7,173 nt of DNA from positions 1-7,173 of the forward strand of contig USHI01000062.1 of the NCBI GenBank assembly GCA_900554405.1. The letters are read 5' to 3'. Shown piece after piece: positions 1 through 5,584 of this stretch. The position numbers and the translations under genes were made by a program. How positions within the stretch are numbered: position 1 is the stretch's first letter; each line of letters begins with the position of its first letter. The DNA is from an uncultured Eubacteriales bacterium. GTDB taxonomy: Bacteria > Bacillota > Clostridia > Oscillospirales > CAG-382. The notes under the pieces are model-generated. The model saw only the letters and a list, made by a program, of their open reading frames with translations, had not been told where the DNA came from and made no database searches.

Positions 1-341
1 CTGCCATAGCCCGGAGGGAATTCGGGCTGAGCGATGCGATATGCTCCGCCGTATACTGGCACACAAGCGGCAGGAGCGCAATGTCCCCGCTCGAAGCGGT
101 GATATATCTTGCCGATTATATCGAACCGACCCGCAAGGACGATTCCTGCACGAGTCTGCGCGATTTTTATTACCGCAGACTGCTTTCCGCAAGCCCGCTG
201 CAAACGCTTTACGAAACGCTTGCTATGTCGTTCGGGCTGACCATCGACTACCTGACCGCCAAAGGGCGGCATATCTGCGCCGACGGGATCGCGGCGCGGG
301 ATTATTACACAATGCTCGCACAGAGCGGAGGAACACAATGA
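1..341 (+). CDS. yqeK: YqeK, HD-domain symmetrical Ap4A hydrolase (3' end only, start outside window)
   Basis: Only the last 112 residues are present, read in frame from base 3; the gene enters from the left edge. The fragment carries the C-terminal YqeK signature: HTSGR (fragment residues 20-24), followed by MSPLEAVIYLADYIEPTR (27-44), whose His and Asp (ADYIEP) belong to the HD-superfamily metal site. Family knowledge: YqeK hydrolyses diadenosine tetraphosphate symmetrically to two ADP in the cytoplasm, using bound iron or another metal. The first HD-box His/Asp residues lie outside the window, so the whole active site cannot be checked. The tail after ADYIEP is less typical than the core, but ends in a recognisable helix (DGIAARDYY). 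The stop TGA overlaps the rsfS start as ATGA, implying coupled translation. The order yqeK-rsfS is the usual one in Firmicutes, downstream of nadD. An internal ATG at base 81 opens the same frame but is not the start, because conserved residues precede it. Confidence 0.93.
   Translation, partial: AIARREFGLSDAICSAVYWHTSGRSAMSPLEAVIYLADYIEPTRKDDSCTSLRDFYYRRLLSASPLQTLYETLAMSFGLTIDYLTAKGRHICADGIAARDYYTMLAQSGGTQ
327..333 (+). promoter_or_regulatory. Ribosome-binding site of rsfS
   Basis: GGAGGAA lies inside the last yqeK codons, 4-5 bases before the ATG at 338. It decides the rsfS start against the much longer open frame that begins at base 41, and it supports coupling through the ATGA overlap. 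Confidence 0.8.
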
Positions 342-739
342 ACACCGAACAGCAAAAGGAGCTTGCGCGCGCCATCGCCGGTGAGGCGGTAAACGCGCTG
401 AACGAAAAAAAGGGGCTGGACGTTACCTGCCTTGCCGTTGCGGACAAAACCGTGCTTGCCGATGAATTCGTTCTTGCGACCGGCACGTCGAACACGCACG
501 TCCGCGCGCTTGCCGACGAAGTCGAATTCAAGCTCGGCGAAAAGCTCGGGGTCACTCCCACGCACACGGAGGGTGCTTCCGGCAACGCATGGATACTCAT
601 GGATTACGGCTGTGTCGTCGTGAACATCTTCACCCGTGCGGCAAGGGATTTTTACAAGCTCGAACGGCTTTGGAGCGATACCCACGCAAAGGAAAACGAT
701 ACCGAAGGATCGGAGCAACAAGATGAAACACGATTATAA
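338..739 (+). CDS. rsfS: RsfS, ribosomal silencing factor
   Basis: This 133-residue protein matches the RsfS/YbeB/Iojap family in length and motifs. Visible motifs are ATGTSNTHVRALADEVE (47-63), an EG pair (78-79), WILMDYGCVVVNIF (85-98) and RDFYKLERLW (103-112). Family knowledge: RsfS binds ribosomal protein uL14 on the free large subunit and blocks joining with the small subunit, lowering translation when nutrients are short. The start at 338 is chosen because GGAGGAA lies 4-5 bases upstream (327-333), the codon overlaps the yqeK stop, and similarity begins there; the frame is open back to 41 but that stretch is the yqeK shadow. Odd points: the usual VVVH segment reads VVVN (Asn96), and the acidic residue normally just before it is Cys92. 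The last 15-20 residues form a polar, acidic tail that is probably disordered. The 3' end overlaps leuS by 17 bases. Confidence 0.95.
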   Translation: MNTEQQKELARAIAGEAVNALNEKKGLDVTCLAVADKTVLADEFVLATGTSNTHVRALADEVEFKLGEKLGVTPTHTEGASGNAWILMDYGCVVVNIFTRAARDFYKLERLWSDTHAKENDTEGSEQQDETRL

Positions 740-3134
740 AAATATAGAATCCAAATGGCAGAAGCGGTGGGCGGAAGCCGATCTCTTCCACGCCGCCGAC
801 CCGGGCGAAAAGGGCAGTGAAAAGCCCAAATTTTATGCCCTGGTCGAATTCCCCTACCCCAGCGGTGCGGGAATGCACGTCGGGCATATAAAGGCATATT
901 CCGGATTGGAGGTCGTTTCCCGCAAGCGCAGGATGCAGGGCTATAACGTTCTGTTCCCGATGGGATTCGATGCATTCGGGCTCCCCACCGAAAATTACGC
1001 GGTAAAAACCGGAACGCATCCGCGCATTGTCACCGACAACAACATCGCCAAATTCACAAACCAGCTCAAACGCGTCGGCTTTGCCTTCGATTGGGACCGT
1101 GTTGTGGATACGACGGATGTCGATTATTATAAATGGACGCAGTGGATATTCCTTAAAATGTTCGAACACGGGCTTGTATTCAGGGATACCGCGCTCGTCA
1201 ATTACTGCCCGAACTGCAAGGTCGTGCTTTCCAACGAGGATTCGCAGGGGGGCAAGTGCGATATCTGCAAGAGCGACATTGTACAGAGGTCGAAGGATGT
1301 CTGGTACCTGCGCATAACCGAATATGCCGACAAGCTGCTTAAAGGTCTGGACGAGGTGGATTACCTCCCGATGATAAAGCAGCAGCAGATCAACTGGATC
1401 GGCCGTTCGGAGGGGGCGTTTGTCAATTTTTCCGTAAAGGGGAGCGAGGATAAGCTCCGCATTTACACCACAAGACCGGATACCATGTTCGGCGTTACAT
1501 TTATGGTCATGGCGCCGGAGCATCCGCTGATCGACAAGCACTCCGCGGATATCAAAAACATGGCGGAAGTCGCCGCTTACCGCGATGAATGTGCAAAAAA
1601 GACCGAATTCGAACGCACCCAGCTCGTGAAGGAAAAGACGGGCGTGAAGCTGGACGGCTTCACGGCGATAAACCCGATAAACGGCAGGGAAATACCCGTG
1701 TACATCGCCGATTATGTCATGATGGGCTACGGCACGGGGGCGATAATGGCCGTTCCCGCGCACGACGGGCGCGACTGGGAATTTGCCCGCAAATTCGGCA
1801 TTGATATAATCGAAGTAATCAAGGGCGGCAATATAGCCGAGGAAGCCTACACGGGCGACGGTGAAATGGTCAATTCCGGGTTCCTGAACGGGTTCACCAA
1901 CAAAAAGGATTCCATCCGCCGCGCGATCGAGGAGCTCGAAAAGCTCGGCGCGGGCGAAGGCGGCGTGCAGTACAAAATGAAGGACTGGGCGTTCAACCGC
2001 CAGCGCTACTGGGGCGAACCGATCCCCATTATCCATTGCCCGAAGTGCGGGATGGTGCCCGTGCCGTATGACGAGCTTCCGCTCCGTCTGCCAGAAATGA
2101 AGGAATTTGCACCCGGAACGGGCGGGGAATCCCCGCTTGCCCGCGTGGAGGAATTCGTTCACTGCAAATGCCCGAAATGCGGCGGAGAAGCAAGGCGCGA
2201 AACCGATACCATGCCGCAGTGGGCGGGTTCATCCTGGTATTTCCTGCGCTATACCGACCCGCACAACGACGAATGCTTTGCAAGCCCCGAAAAGCTGAAA
2301 TACTGGCTGCCGGTGGATTGGTACAACGGCGGCATGGAGCACGTCACGCGGCACATGATATATTCCCGCTTCTGGCACAAGTTCCTTTATGATATCGGCG
2401 CGGTGCCGACGGACGAGCCCTATGCAAAGCGCACGGCGCAGGGGCTGATACTCGGCCCGGACGGCGAAAAGATGAGCAAATCCAAGGGCAACGTCGTGGA
2501 TCCGAACGATGTCGTGGATGAATTCGGCGCCGATGTGCTCCGCACATATACCCTGTTCATGGGCGATTACGCCTCCGCTGCGCCCTGGTCGGAAACAAGC
2601 GTCCGCGGCTGCAAGCGCTTTATCGAACGCTTTGCCGCACTGGATGAATATATCGTCCCCGAAAAGAAGGATGCCCTTGTCCGCCTGCTGCACAAAACCG
2701 TGAAAAAGGTCGGCGCGGATATCGAAGCGATGAAGTTCAACACCGCCATTGCCGCGATGATGATATATATTAACGAAGTCTATGCCTCCGGCGGTCTGGA
2801 CAGAGAAAGCCTTTCGGTGCTCACCCGGCTGCTCTGCCCGTTTGCCCCGCACATATGCGAGGAAATGTGGGAACGTATCGGCGGGAAGGGCTTCTGCTCC
2901 GTCGCCGAATGGCCCGCTTACGACGAAGCGCTCACGCAGGATGACGAAAAGGAGATCGCCGTGCAGGTGTGCGGCAAGCTCCGCGGGGTGATAAAGATCC
3001 CCGCCGGCAGCGATGAGGACACCGTGTGGGAACTGATCTGCGCGGACGAAAGCTTCAAGCCGTTTATCGAAGGCAAAACGATCATCAAAAAGATATACGT
3101 CAGGGACAGACTTTTCAATATAGTCGCAAAATAG
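723..3134 (+). CDS. leuS: Leucyl-tRNA synthetase
   Basis: The 803-residue product is a complete class Ia synthetase that charges tRNA-Leu with leucine in the cytoplasm; its length is typical of bacterial LeuRS. In order: the HIGH-type motif HVGH (52-55) after FPYPSGAGM; a Cys4 zinc module (Cys162, 165, 179, 182); the CP1 editing domain with TTRPDTMFG (249-257) and GYGTGAIMAVPAHDGRD (335-351), whose final Asp corresponds to the conserved editing Asp that anchors the mischarged amino group; FNRQRYWGEPIP (424-435); TDTMPQWAGSSWYFLRY (494-510), the Bacillus/Clostridia form of this segment; KMSKS (583-587); and an anticodon-binding and C-terminal tRNA-binding region (about 640-803). Catalytic and editing sites therefore look intact. 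The start at 723 is preceded by CGGAG (711-715) at 7 bases. The frame opens at 636, but those residues are the rsfS shadow. The start overlaps rsfS by 17 bases, so no leader or T-box can lie directly before it; any leucine control must act at the operon promoter outside the window. Confidence 0.98.
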   Translation: MKHDYKNIESKWQKRWAEADLFHAADPGEKGSEKPKFYALVEFPYPSGAGMHVGHIKAYSGLEVVSRKRRMQGYNVLFPMGFDAFGLPTENYAVKTGTHPRIVTDNNIAKFTNQLKRVGFAFDWDRVVDTTDVDYYKWTQWIFLKMFEHGLVFRDTALVNYCPNCKVVLSNEDSQGGKCDICKSDIVQRSKDVWYLRITEYADKLLKGLDEVDYLPMIKQQQINWIGRSEGAFVNFSVKGSEDKLRIYTTRPDTMFGVTFMVMAPEHPLIDKHSADIKNMAEVAAYRDECAKKTEFERTQLVKEKTGVKLDGFTAINPINGREIPVYIADYVMMGYGTGAIMAVPAHDGRDWEFARKFGIDIIEVIKGGNIAEEAYTGDGEMVNSGFLNGFTNKKDSIRRAIEELEKLGAGEGGVQYKMKDWAFNRQRYWGEPIPIIHCPKCGMVPVPYDELPLRLPEMKEFAPGTGGESPLARVEEFVHCKCPKCGGEARRETDTMPQWAGSSWYFLRYTDPHNDECFASPEKLKYWLPVDWYNGGMEHVTRHMIYSRFWHKFLYDIGAVPTDEPYAKRTAQGLILGPDGEKMSKSKGNVVDPNDVVDEFGADVLRTYTLFMGDYASAAPWSETSVRGCKRFIERFAALDEYIVPEKKDALVRLLHKTVKKVGADIEAMKFNTAIAAMMIYINEVYASGGLDRESLSVLTRLLCPFAPHICEEMWERIGGKGFCSVAEWPAYDEALTQDDEKEIAVQVCGKLRGVIKIPAGSDEDTVWELICADESFKPFIEGKTIIKKIYVRDRLFNIVAK

Positions 3135-3140
3135 GAGGAT
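3133..3140 (+). promoter_or_regulatory. Ribosome-binding site of the phosphodiesterase gene, overlapping the leuS stop
   Basis: AGGAGGAT is a full match to the anti-Shine-Dalgarno sequence and sits 8 bases before the ATG at 3147. Its first two bases are the last two of the leuS TAG stop, so ribosomes ending leuS pass directly over it. This favours co-expression from one mRNA. Confidence 0.85.
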
Positions 3141-3146
3141 TATTCC

Positions 3147-3884
3147 ATGGACACAACCAAGATCAAAAACAGGGGCAACGCCCTTATCGTCGCGCACCGC
3201 GGCTGCTCCGCGCTCGAGCGCGAAAACACCTGCTCCGCCTTTGTCGCCGCAGGCAACAGAAGCTATTTCGGCATTGAAACCGATGTAAGAAACACGGTGG
3301 ACGGCAAATTCGTGCTTCTGCACGACAACGATACCACCCGCTGCGGGATCGACTTTGTCGAACCGGAAAAATGCACGCTTGCCACGATACAGTCCGTCGT
3401 TTTGAAGGACAAGGACGAAAAGCGCGGCAGAACCGACCTCCGCGTGCCGGAAATGATCGATTACATACGCATCTGCAAGCGTTACGATAAGGTCGGCGTG
3501 CTTGAATTCAAGGGCGCCTACAACGAAGAACAGATGGGCAGGCTCGTTGCCGAGATCGAAGCCGAATATTCGCTCGAAAAGATGATCTTCATATCCTTCT
3601 CGTTCGAAAACCTTCTTGTCCTGCGCAAGCTGCGCCCGGATACGCACGTTCAGTGCCTTGTCGGCGCTTTTGAAACCGAGGAAAAGTTCGACGAATGCTT
3701 AGCCACTCTGTGCGAGCATAAGATGGGTATCGACATCTGGTCGCGCGCGCTCACTGAGGAACGCGTAAAGAAGCTGCTCAACAACGGCATCGAGATCAAC
3801 TCCTGGACGGTCGACGATCCCGAGGAAGCCGAAAGGCTCATATCCTGGGGCGTGCAGTTCATAACCTCCAACGGTCTGGAATAA
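3147..3884 (+). CDS. Glycerophosphodiester phosphodiesterase, cytosolic
   Basis: The 245-residue protein has the GDPD TIM-barrel motif set: AHRG (16-19) and RENT (25-28) with general acid/base His17 and metal ligand Glu26; IETDV (43-47) with metal ligands Glu44 and Asp46; LLHD (57-60) with catalytic His59; VLEFKG (118-123) with Glu120; and the C-terminal SWTVDDPEEAERLISWGVQ segment (219-237). Family knowledge: these enzymes cleave glycerophosphodiesters such as glycerophosphocholine to glycerol-3-phosphate and the free alcohol, using a divalent metal. No signal peptide or membrane segment is present, so it should act in the cytoplasm on imported or recycled lipid head groups. The family's usual PENT reads RENT here, a mild variation. 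The gene follows leuS with only 12 bases between stop and start and is followed by a terminator, so it ends the operon. The exact substrate cannot be told; UgpQ-like enzymes are the nearest known functional group. Confidence 0.94.
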   Translation: MDTTKIKNRGNALIVAHRGCSALERENTCSAFVAAGNRSYFGIETDVRNTVDGKFVLLHDNDTTRCGIDFVEPEKCTLATIQSVVLKDKDEKRGRTDLRVPEMIDYIRICKRYDKVGVLEFKGAYNEEQMGRLVAEIEAEYSLEKMIFISFSFENLLVLRKLRPDTHVQCLVGAFETEEKFDECLATLCEHKMGIDIWSRALTEERVKKLLNNGIEINSWTVDDPEEAERLISWGVQFITSNGLE

Positions 3885-3896
3885 TCCGCATCGGCG

Positions 3897-3938
3897 AAAA
3901 AAGCGGAGGGTGAACCCGTTTTCGGGCACCCTCCGTTT
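3897..3938. terminator. Bidirectional intrinsic terminator between convergent genes
   Basis: A 9-base-pair stem, CGGAGGGTG (3904-3912) with CACCCTCCG (3927-3935), encloses an inner CCCG-TTTT-CGGG hairpin after an AA bulge. The stem can extend outward through A-T pairs (AA at 3901-3902 with TT at 3937-3938). Reading leftward it is followed by a run of six T (complement of 3897-3902), a good terminator for the DUF6062 gene. Reading rightward the tail is weaker (TTTGAAATATAAT), but it follows the phosphodiesterase stop by about 20 bases and should serve it too. Confidence 0.85.
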
Positions 3939-3957
3939 GAAATATAATAAAGCCGTT

Positions 3958-4653
3958 TCAGCGTTCGGCACCAGGTTCGCCGCAAAGGAACCGGATGCTG
4001 CGCTCCACTGAATCCCTGGAATTGCCCCAGGGGAGATCGTCGAAACGGTAATCGAACTTTTTGCAGAACAGTGAAATATCATCCTTGAGCGAGGCGAGAT
4101 ATTCGCTTATTTTGGCGTTCGCCGCACGAACAAGCTCGTTATACCCCTCCTTGGGCAGCGCAAGCTTTGCCGCGGCGACAAAGCGGCGGTAATGCGGCAG
4201 GCAGATATATTCCGTGCTGCCGAACACGGCGCGGAACTCCTTTTCCTCATCGAAAAGATAAGCGGCGGTGGTAAACATCTTGGCGATCTTTTCCTCCACC
4301 CGTTCGCAGACATAGCAGCTTGCGGAAAGCTTTTCGATTCGCGAAACGCTTTTTGCGCCGATATCGCGCGCGAATATCCCGCCGGCGGCAAGCTCCTTTT
4401 TGAGCGATTCGAGGTGGCTTTCGAGCATGAGCGCCAGCCCCAAGCGGTTCTTCATTTCGAACATGGCATCAAAATGGCGGCGGCAAAAGCCTTTTTCGTT
4501 CGTTTCGCGGCGGATGTCGGGCTCCATCATGGAAGCGCCGAGGATCAGACCGAGCTCATCGGATTCGAGCTTTTTGTAAAGCGCGCAGAACGGGCAGCCG
4601 TCATGCGCCGAAAAGGCTTCGGTCACCGGGATGGTATAGATATGCTCTCTCAT
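3958..4653 (-). CDS. DUF6062 family protein with two CxxC...CxxH modules
   Basis: The 231-residue protein resembles the DUF6062 family known from Clostridia, recognised by its start (MREHIYTIPVTEAF), the first Cys pair, SMMEPDIRRETNEKGFCRRHF (parts of 41-61) and NRLGLALMLESHLE (69-82). Its function is unknown and I do not assign one. The sequence shows two like modules: C20-P-F-C23 followed after 33 residues by C57-R-R-H60, and C113-Y-V-C116 followed after 34 residues by C151-L-P-H154. This predicts two Cys3His metal sites, probably zinc (inference). No signal peptide or membrane helix is seen, so it is likely cytoplasmic; most of the rest should be helical. The start is supported by AAGGAG (complement of 4661-4666) 7 bases upstream. 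It is divergent from the glycosylase gene with a gap of about 36 bases and convergent with the phosphodiesterase gene. Confidence 0.88.
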   Translation of the reverse strand: MREHIYTIPVTEAFSAHDGCPFCALYKKLESDELGLILGASMMEPDIRRETNEKGFCRRHFDAMFEMKNRLGLALMLESHLESLKKELAAGGIFARDIGAKSVSRIEKLSASCYVCERVEEKIAKMFTTAAYLFDEEKEFRAVFGSTEYICLPHYRRFVAAAKLALPKEGYNELVRAANAKISEYLASLKDDISLFCKKFDYRFDDLPWGNSRDSVERSIRFLCGEPGAER

Positions 4654-4677
4654 AAAGGCTCTCCTTATTTTTTTTAC

Positions 4678-4686
4678 GGGGGTGAT
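4678..4686 (+). promoter_or_regulatory. Ribosome-binding site of the glycosylase gene
   Basis: GGGGGTGAT differs from the ideal GGAGGTGAT by one base. It lies 7 bases (counted from its G5 run) before an in-frame ACG at 4690. No ATG, GTG or TTG in the glycosylase frame lies at a usable distance: the nearest are ATG at 4642, upstream of it, and GTG at 4717, about 34 bases beyond the G run. It is the main evidence for a start at 4690. Confidence 0.65.
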
Positions 4687-4690
4687 AATA
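4685..4690 (-). promoter_or_regulatory. Possible -10 box for the DUF6062 gene
   Basis: Read on the minus strand, TATTAT matches the sigma-A -10 consensus at five of six positions and would give a leader of about 25 bases before the start at 4653. The hexamer 17 bases further upstream (CTGCCG) matches TTGACA at only three positions, so the call rests mainly on position and the -10. If real, it overlaps the presumed start of the divergent glycosylase gene. Confidence 0.3.
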
Positions 4691-5529
4691 CGGAAATCAT
4701 TGATACCGGCAGCGGAGTGCTGCTTTCCGGCGAGGAATACTTCGACCCGTTCATATCATTCGAATGCGGGCAGTGCTTCCGCTTTGAAAAAACAGGCGAA
4801 AATGAATATGACTTCTGCGCACTCGGCAAGCGTATACATGTGCGGAAGTCAAAGGAAGGGTATGTCTTTACCGGCGTGACGGCAGAGGAATTCAAAAGCG
4901 GGCTCGTAAGCTATTTCGACCTGGAACGCGATTACGGCGCCATAATCAAGGCGCTTTCCTCGGACGAGCATATCGCGCAGGCGGTGAAATACTGCGGCGG
5001 GATAAGAATATTCCGGCAGGACCCGTGGGAGACGCTCGCCTCGTTTATAATTTCGCAGAACAACAATATCCCGCGGATAAAGAAGATCATAAATACGCTC
5101 TGCGTGACACTTTGCGGCGACGAACGCATATTCCCCGCGCCGGAACGGCTGCTCGAAGCAGGCGCAGAGGGGCTTGCTCCGATACGCGCCGGGTTCCGCG
5201 TGAAATACCTGCTGGATGCCGCGGAAAAGACGGTTTCCGGCGAGATCGACCCGGAACGCATACGCGCGCTGCCGTATGAGGAAGCGCTTGCGGCGCTGAA
5301 GGGCATAAAGGGCGTAGGGGATAAGGTCGCAAACTGCGTGCTGCTTTTCGGTTACGGCTTTATGGATGCCTTCCCCGTGGATGTGTGGGTAAAGAAGGTC
5401 ATTGCCGGCTGCTACGGCGAGGATTTCACCCCGAAGCGCTTCGGCGAATATGCCGGGATCGCGCAGCAATACCTTTTCTGCTACGAACGCAACTTCAAAA
5501 GCAGGGTCCGGGAAACTGCCGATATATAA
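4690..5529 (+). CDS. ogg: 8-oxoguanine DNA glycosylase / AP lyase, OGG1 type
   Basis: From 4690 the product is 279 residues. It has the OGG N-terminal domain with FECGQCFRF (25-33), matching the GQ-FRW element of OGG1 proteins, and a helix-hairpin-helix GPD domain (about 110-265): DPWETLASFIISQNNNIPRI (111-130), GIKGVGDKVANCVLLFGYG (205-223) with the Schiff-base Lys212, and FPVDVW (228-233) with catalytic Asp231. Family knowledge: it excises 8-oxoguanine opposite cytosine and nicks the abasic site by beta-elimination, protecting against G-to-T changes. The start is the problem. The ribosome-binding site at 4678-4686 points to codon 4690, which is ACG; changing it to ATG would give MEIIDTGSGVLL, a natural beginning. 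Alternatives are GTG at 4717 (poor site, trims the first strand) and ATG at 4642 (overlaps the divergent gene). The frame is open far upstream to 4192, but that part is antisense to DUF6062. Function confidence is high; start confidence is moderate. Confidence 0.93.
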   Translation, partial: TEIIDTGSGVLLSGEEYFDPFISFECGQCFRFEKTGENEYDFCALGKRIHVRKSKEGYVFTGVTAEEFKSGLVSYFDLERDYGAIIKALSSDEHIAQAVKYCGGIRIFRQDPWETLASFIISQNNNIPRIKKIINTLCVTLCGDERIFPAPERLLEAGAEGLAPIRAGFRVKYLLDAAEKTVSGEIDPERIRALPYEEALAALKGIKGVGDKVANCVLLFGYGFMDAFPVDVWVKKVIAGCYGEDFTPKRFGEYAGIAQQYLFCYERNFKSRVRETADI

Positions 5530-5533
5530 TTTC

Positions 5534-5565
5534 AAATGAGGGAATCCCGCGGGATTCCCTCATTT
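5534..5565. terminator. Perfect palindromic bidirectional terminator
   Basis: AAATGAGGGAATCCCG (5534-5549) is followed directly by its exact reverse complement (5550-5565), a 16 + 16 base palindrome with no spacer. As RNA it forms a long stem with a GC-rich tip. Reading rightward the stem closes into TTTTAATTA just after the glycosylase stop (5527-5529). Reading leftward, the solute-binding protein gene ends at 5585 and the stem is followed by a T-rich stretch (TTTGAAATTATAT). It separates the two convergent transcripts. Confidence 0.85.
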
Positions 5566-5584
5566 TAATTATGCCGCCAAACGG

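Noticed and set aside
41..337. N-terminal extension of RsfS by 99 codons
   Set aside because: It lies over yqeK in another frame, shows no RsfS similarity, and a good ribosome-binding site supports the ATG at 338.
404..411. A7 run in rsfS as a possible programmed frameshift site
   Set aside because: The zero frame continues through conserved RsfS residues to a normal stop, and no alternative frame gives a sensible product.
640..722. T-box riboswitch before leuS
   Set aside because: The sequence before leuS is rsfS coding sequence and contains no T-box element or terminator/antiterminator pair. Any T-box would have to lie at the operon start outside the window.
630..2162. 510-codon open frame on the minus strand opposite leuS
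   Set aside because: It is antisense to the strongly conserved leuS, has no recognisable domain, and its residues follow the complement of leuS codons. Long antisense frames are expected in G+C-rich genes.
2229..3647. 472-codon open frame on the minus strand crossing leuS and the phosphodiesterase gene
   Set aside because: It is opposite two clear genes in turn and shows no family motif, so it is a codon-bias shadow.
4192..4689. Upstream extension of the glycosylase frame by 166 codons
   Set aside because: This part is antisense to the DUF6062 gene and adds no domain known in OGG proteins. The ribosome-binding site at 4678-4686 points to a start near 4690.
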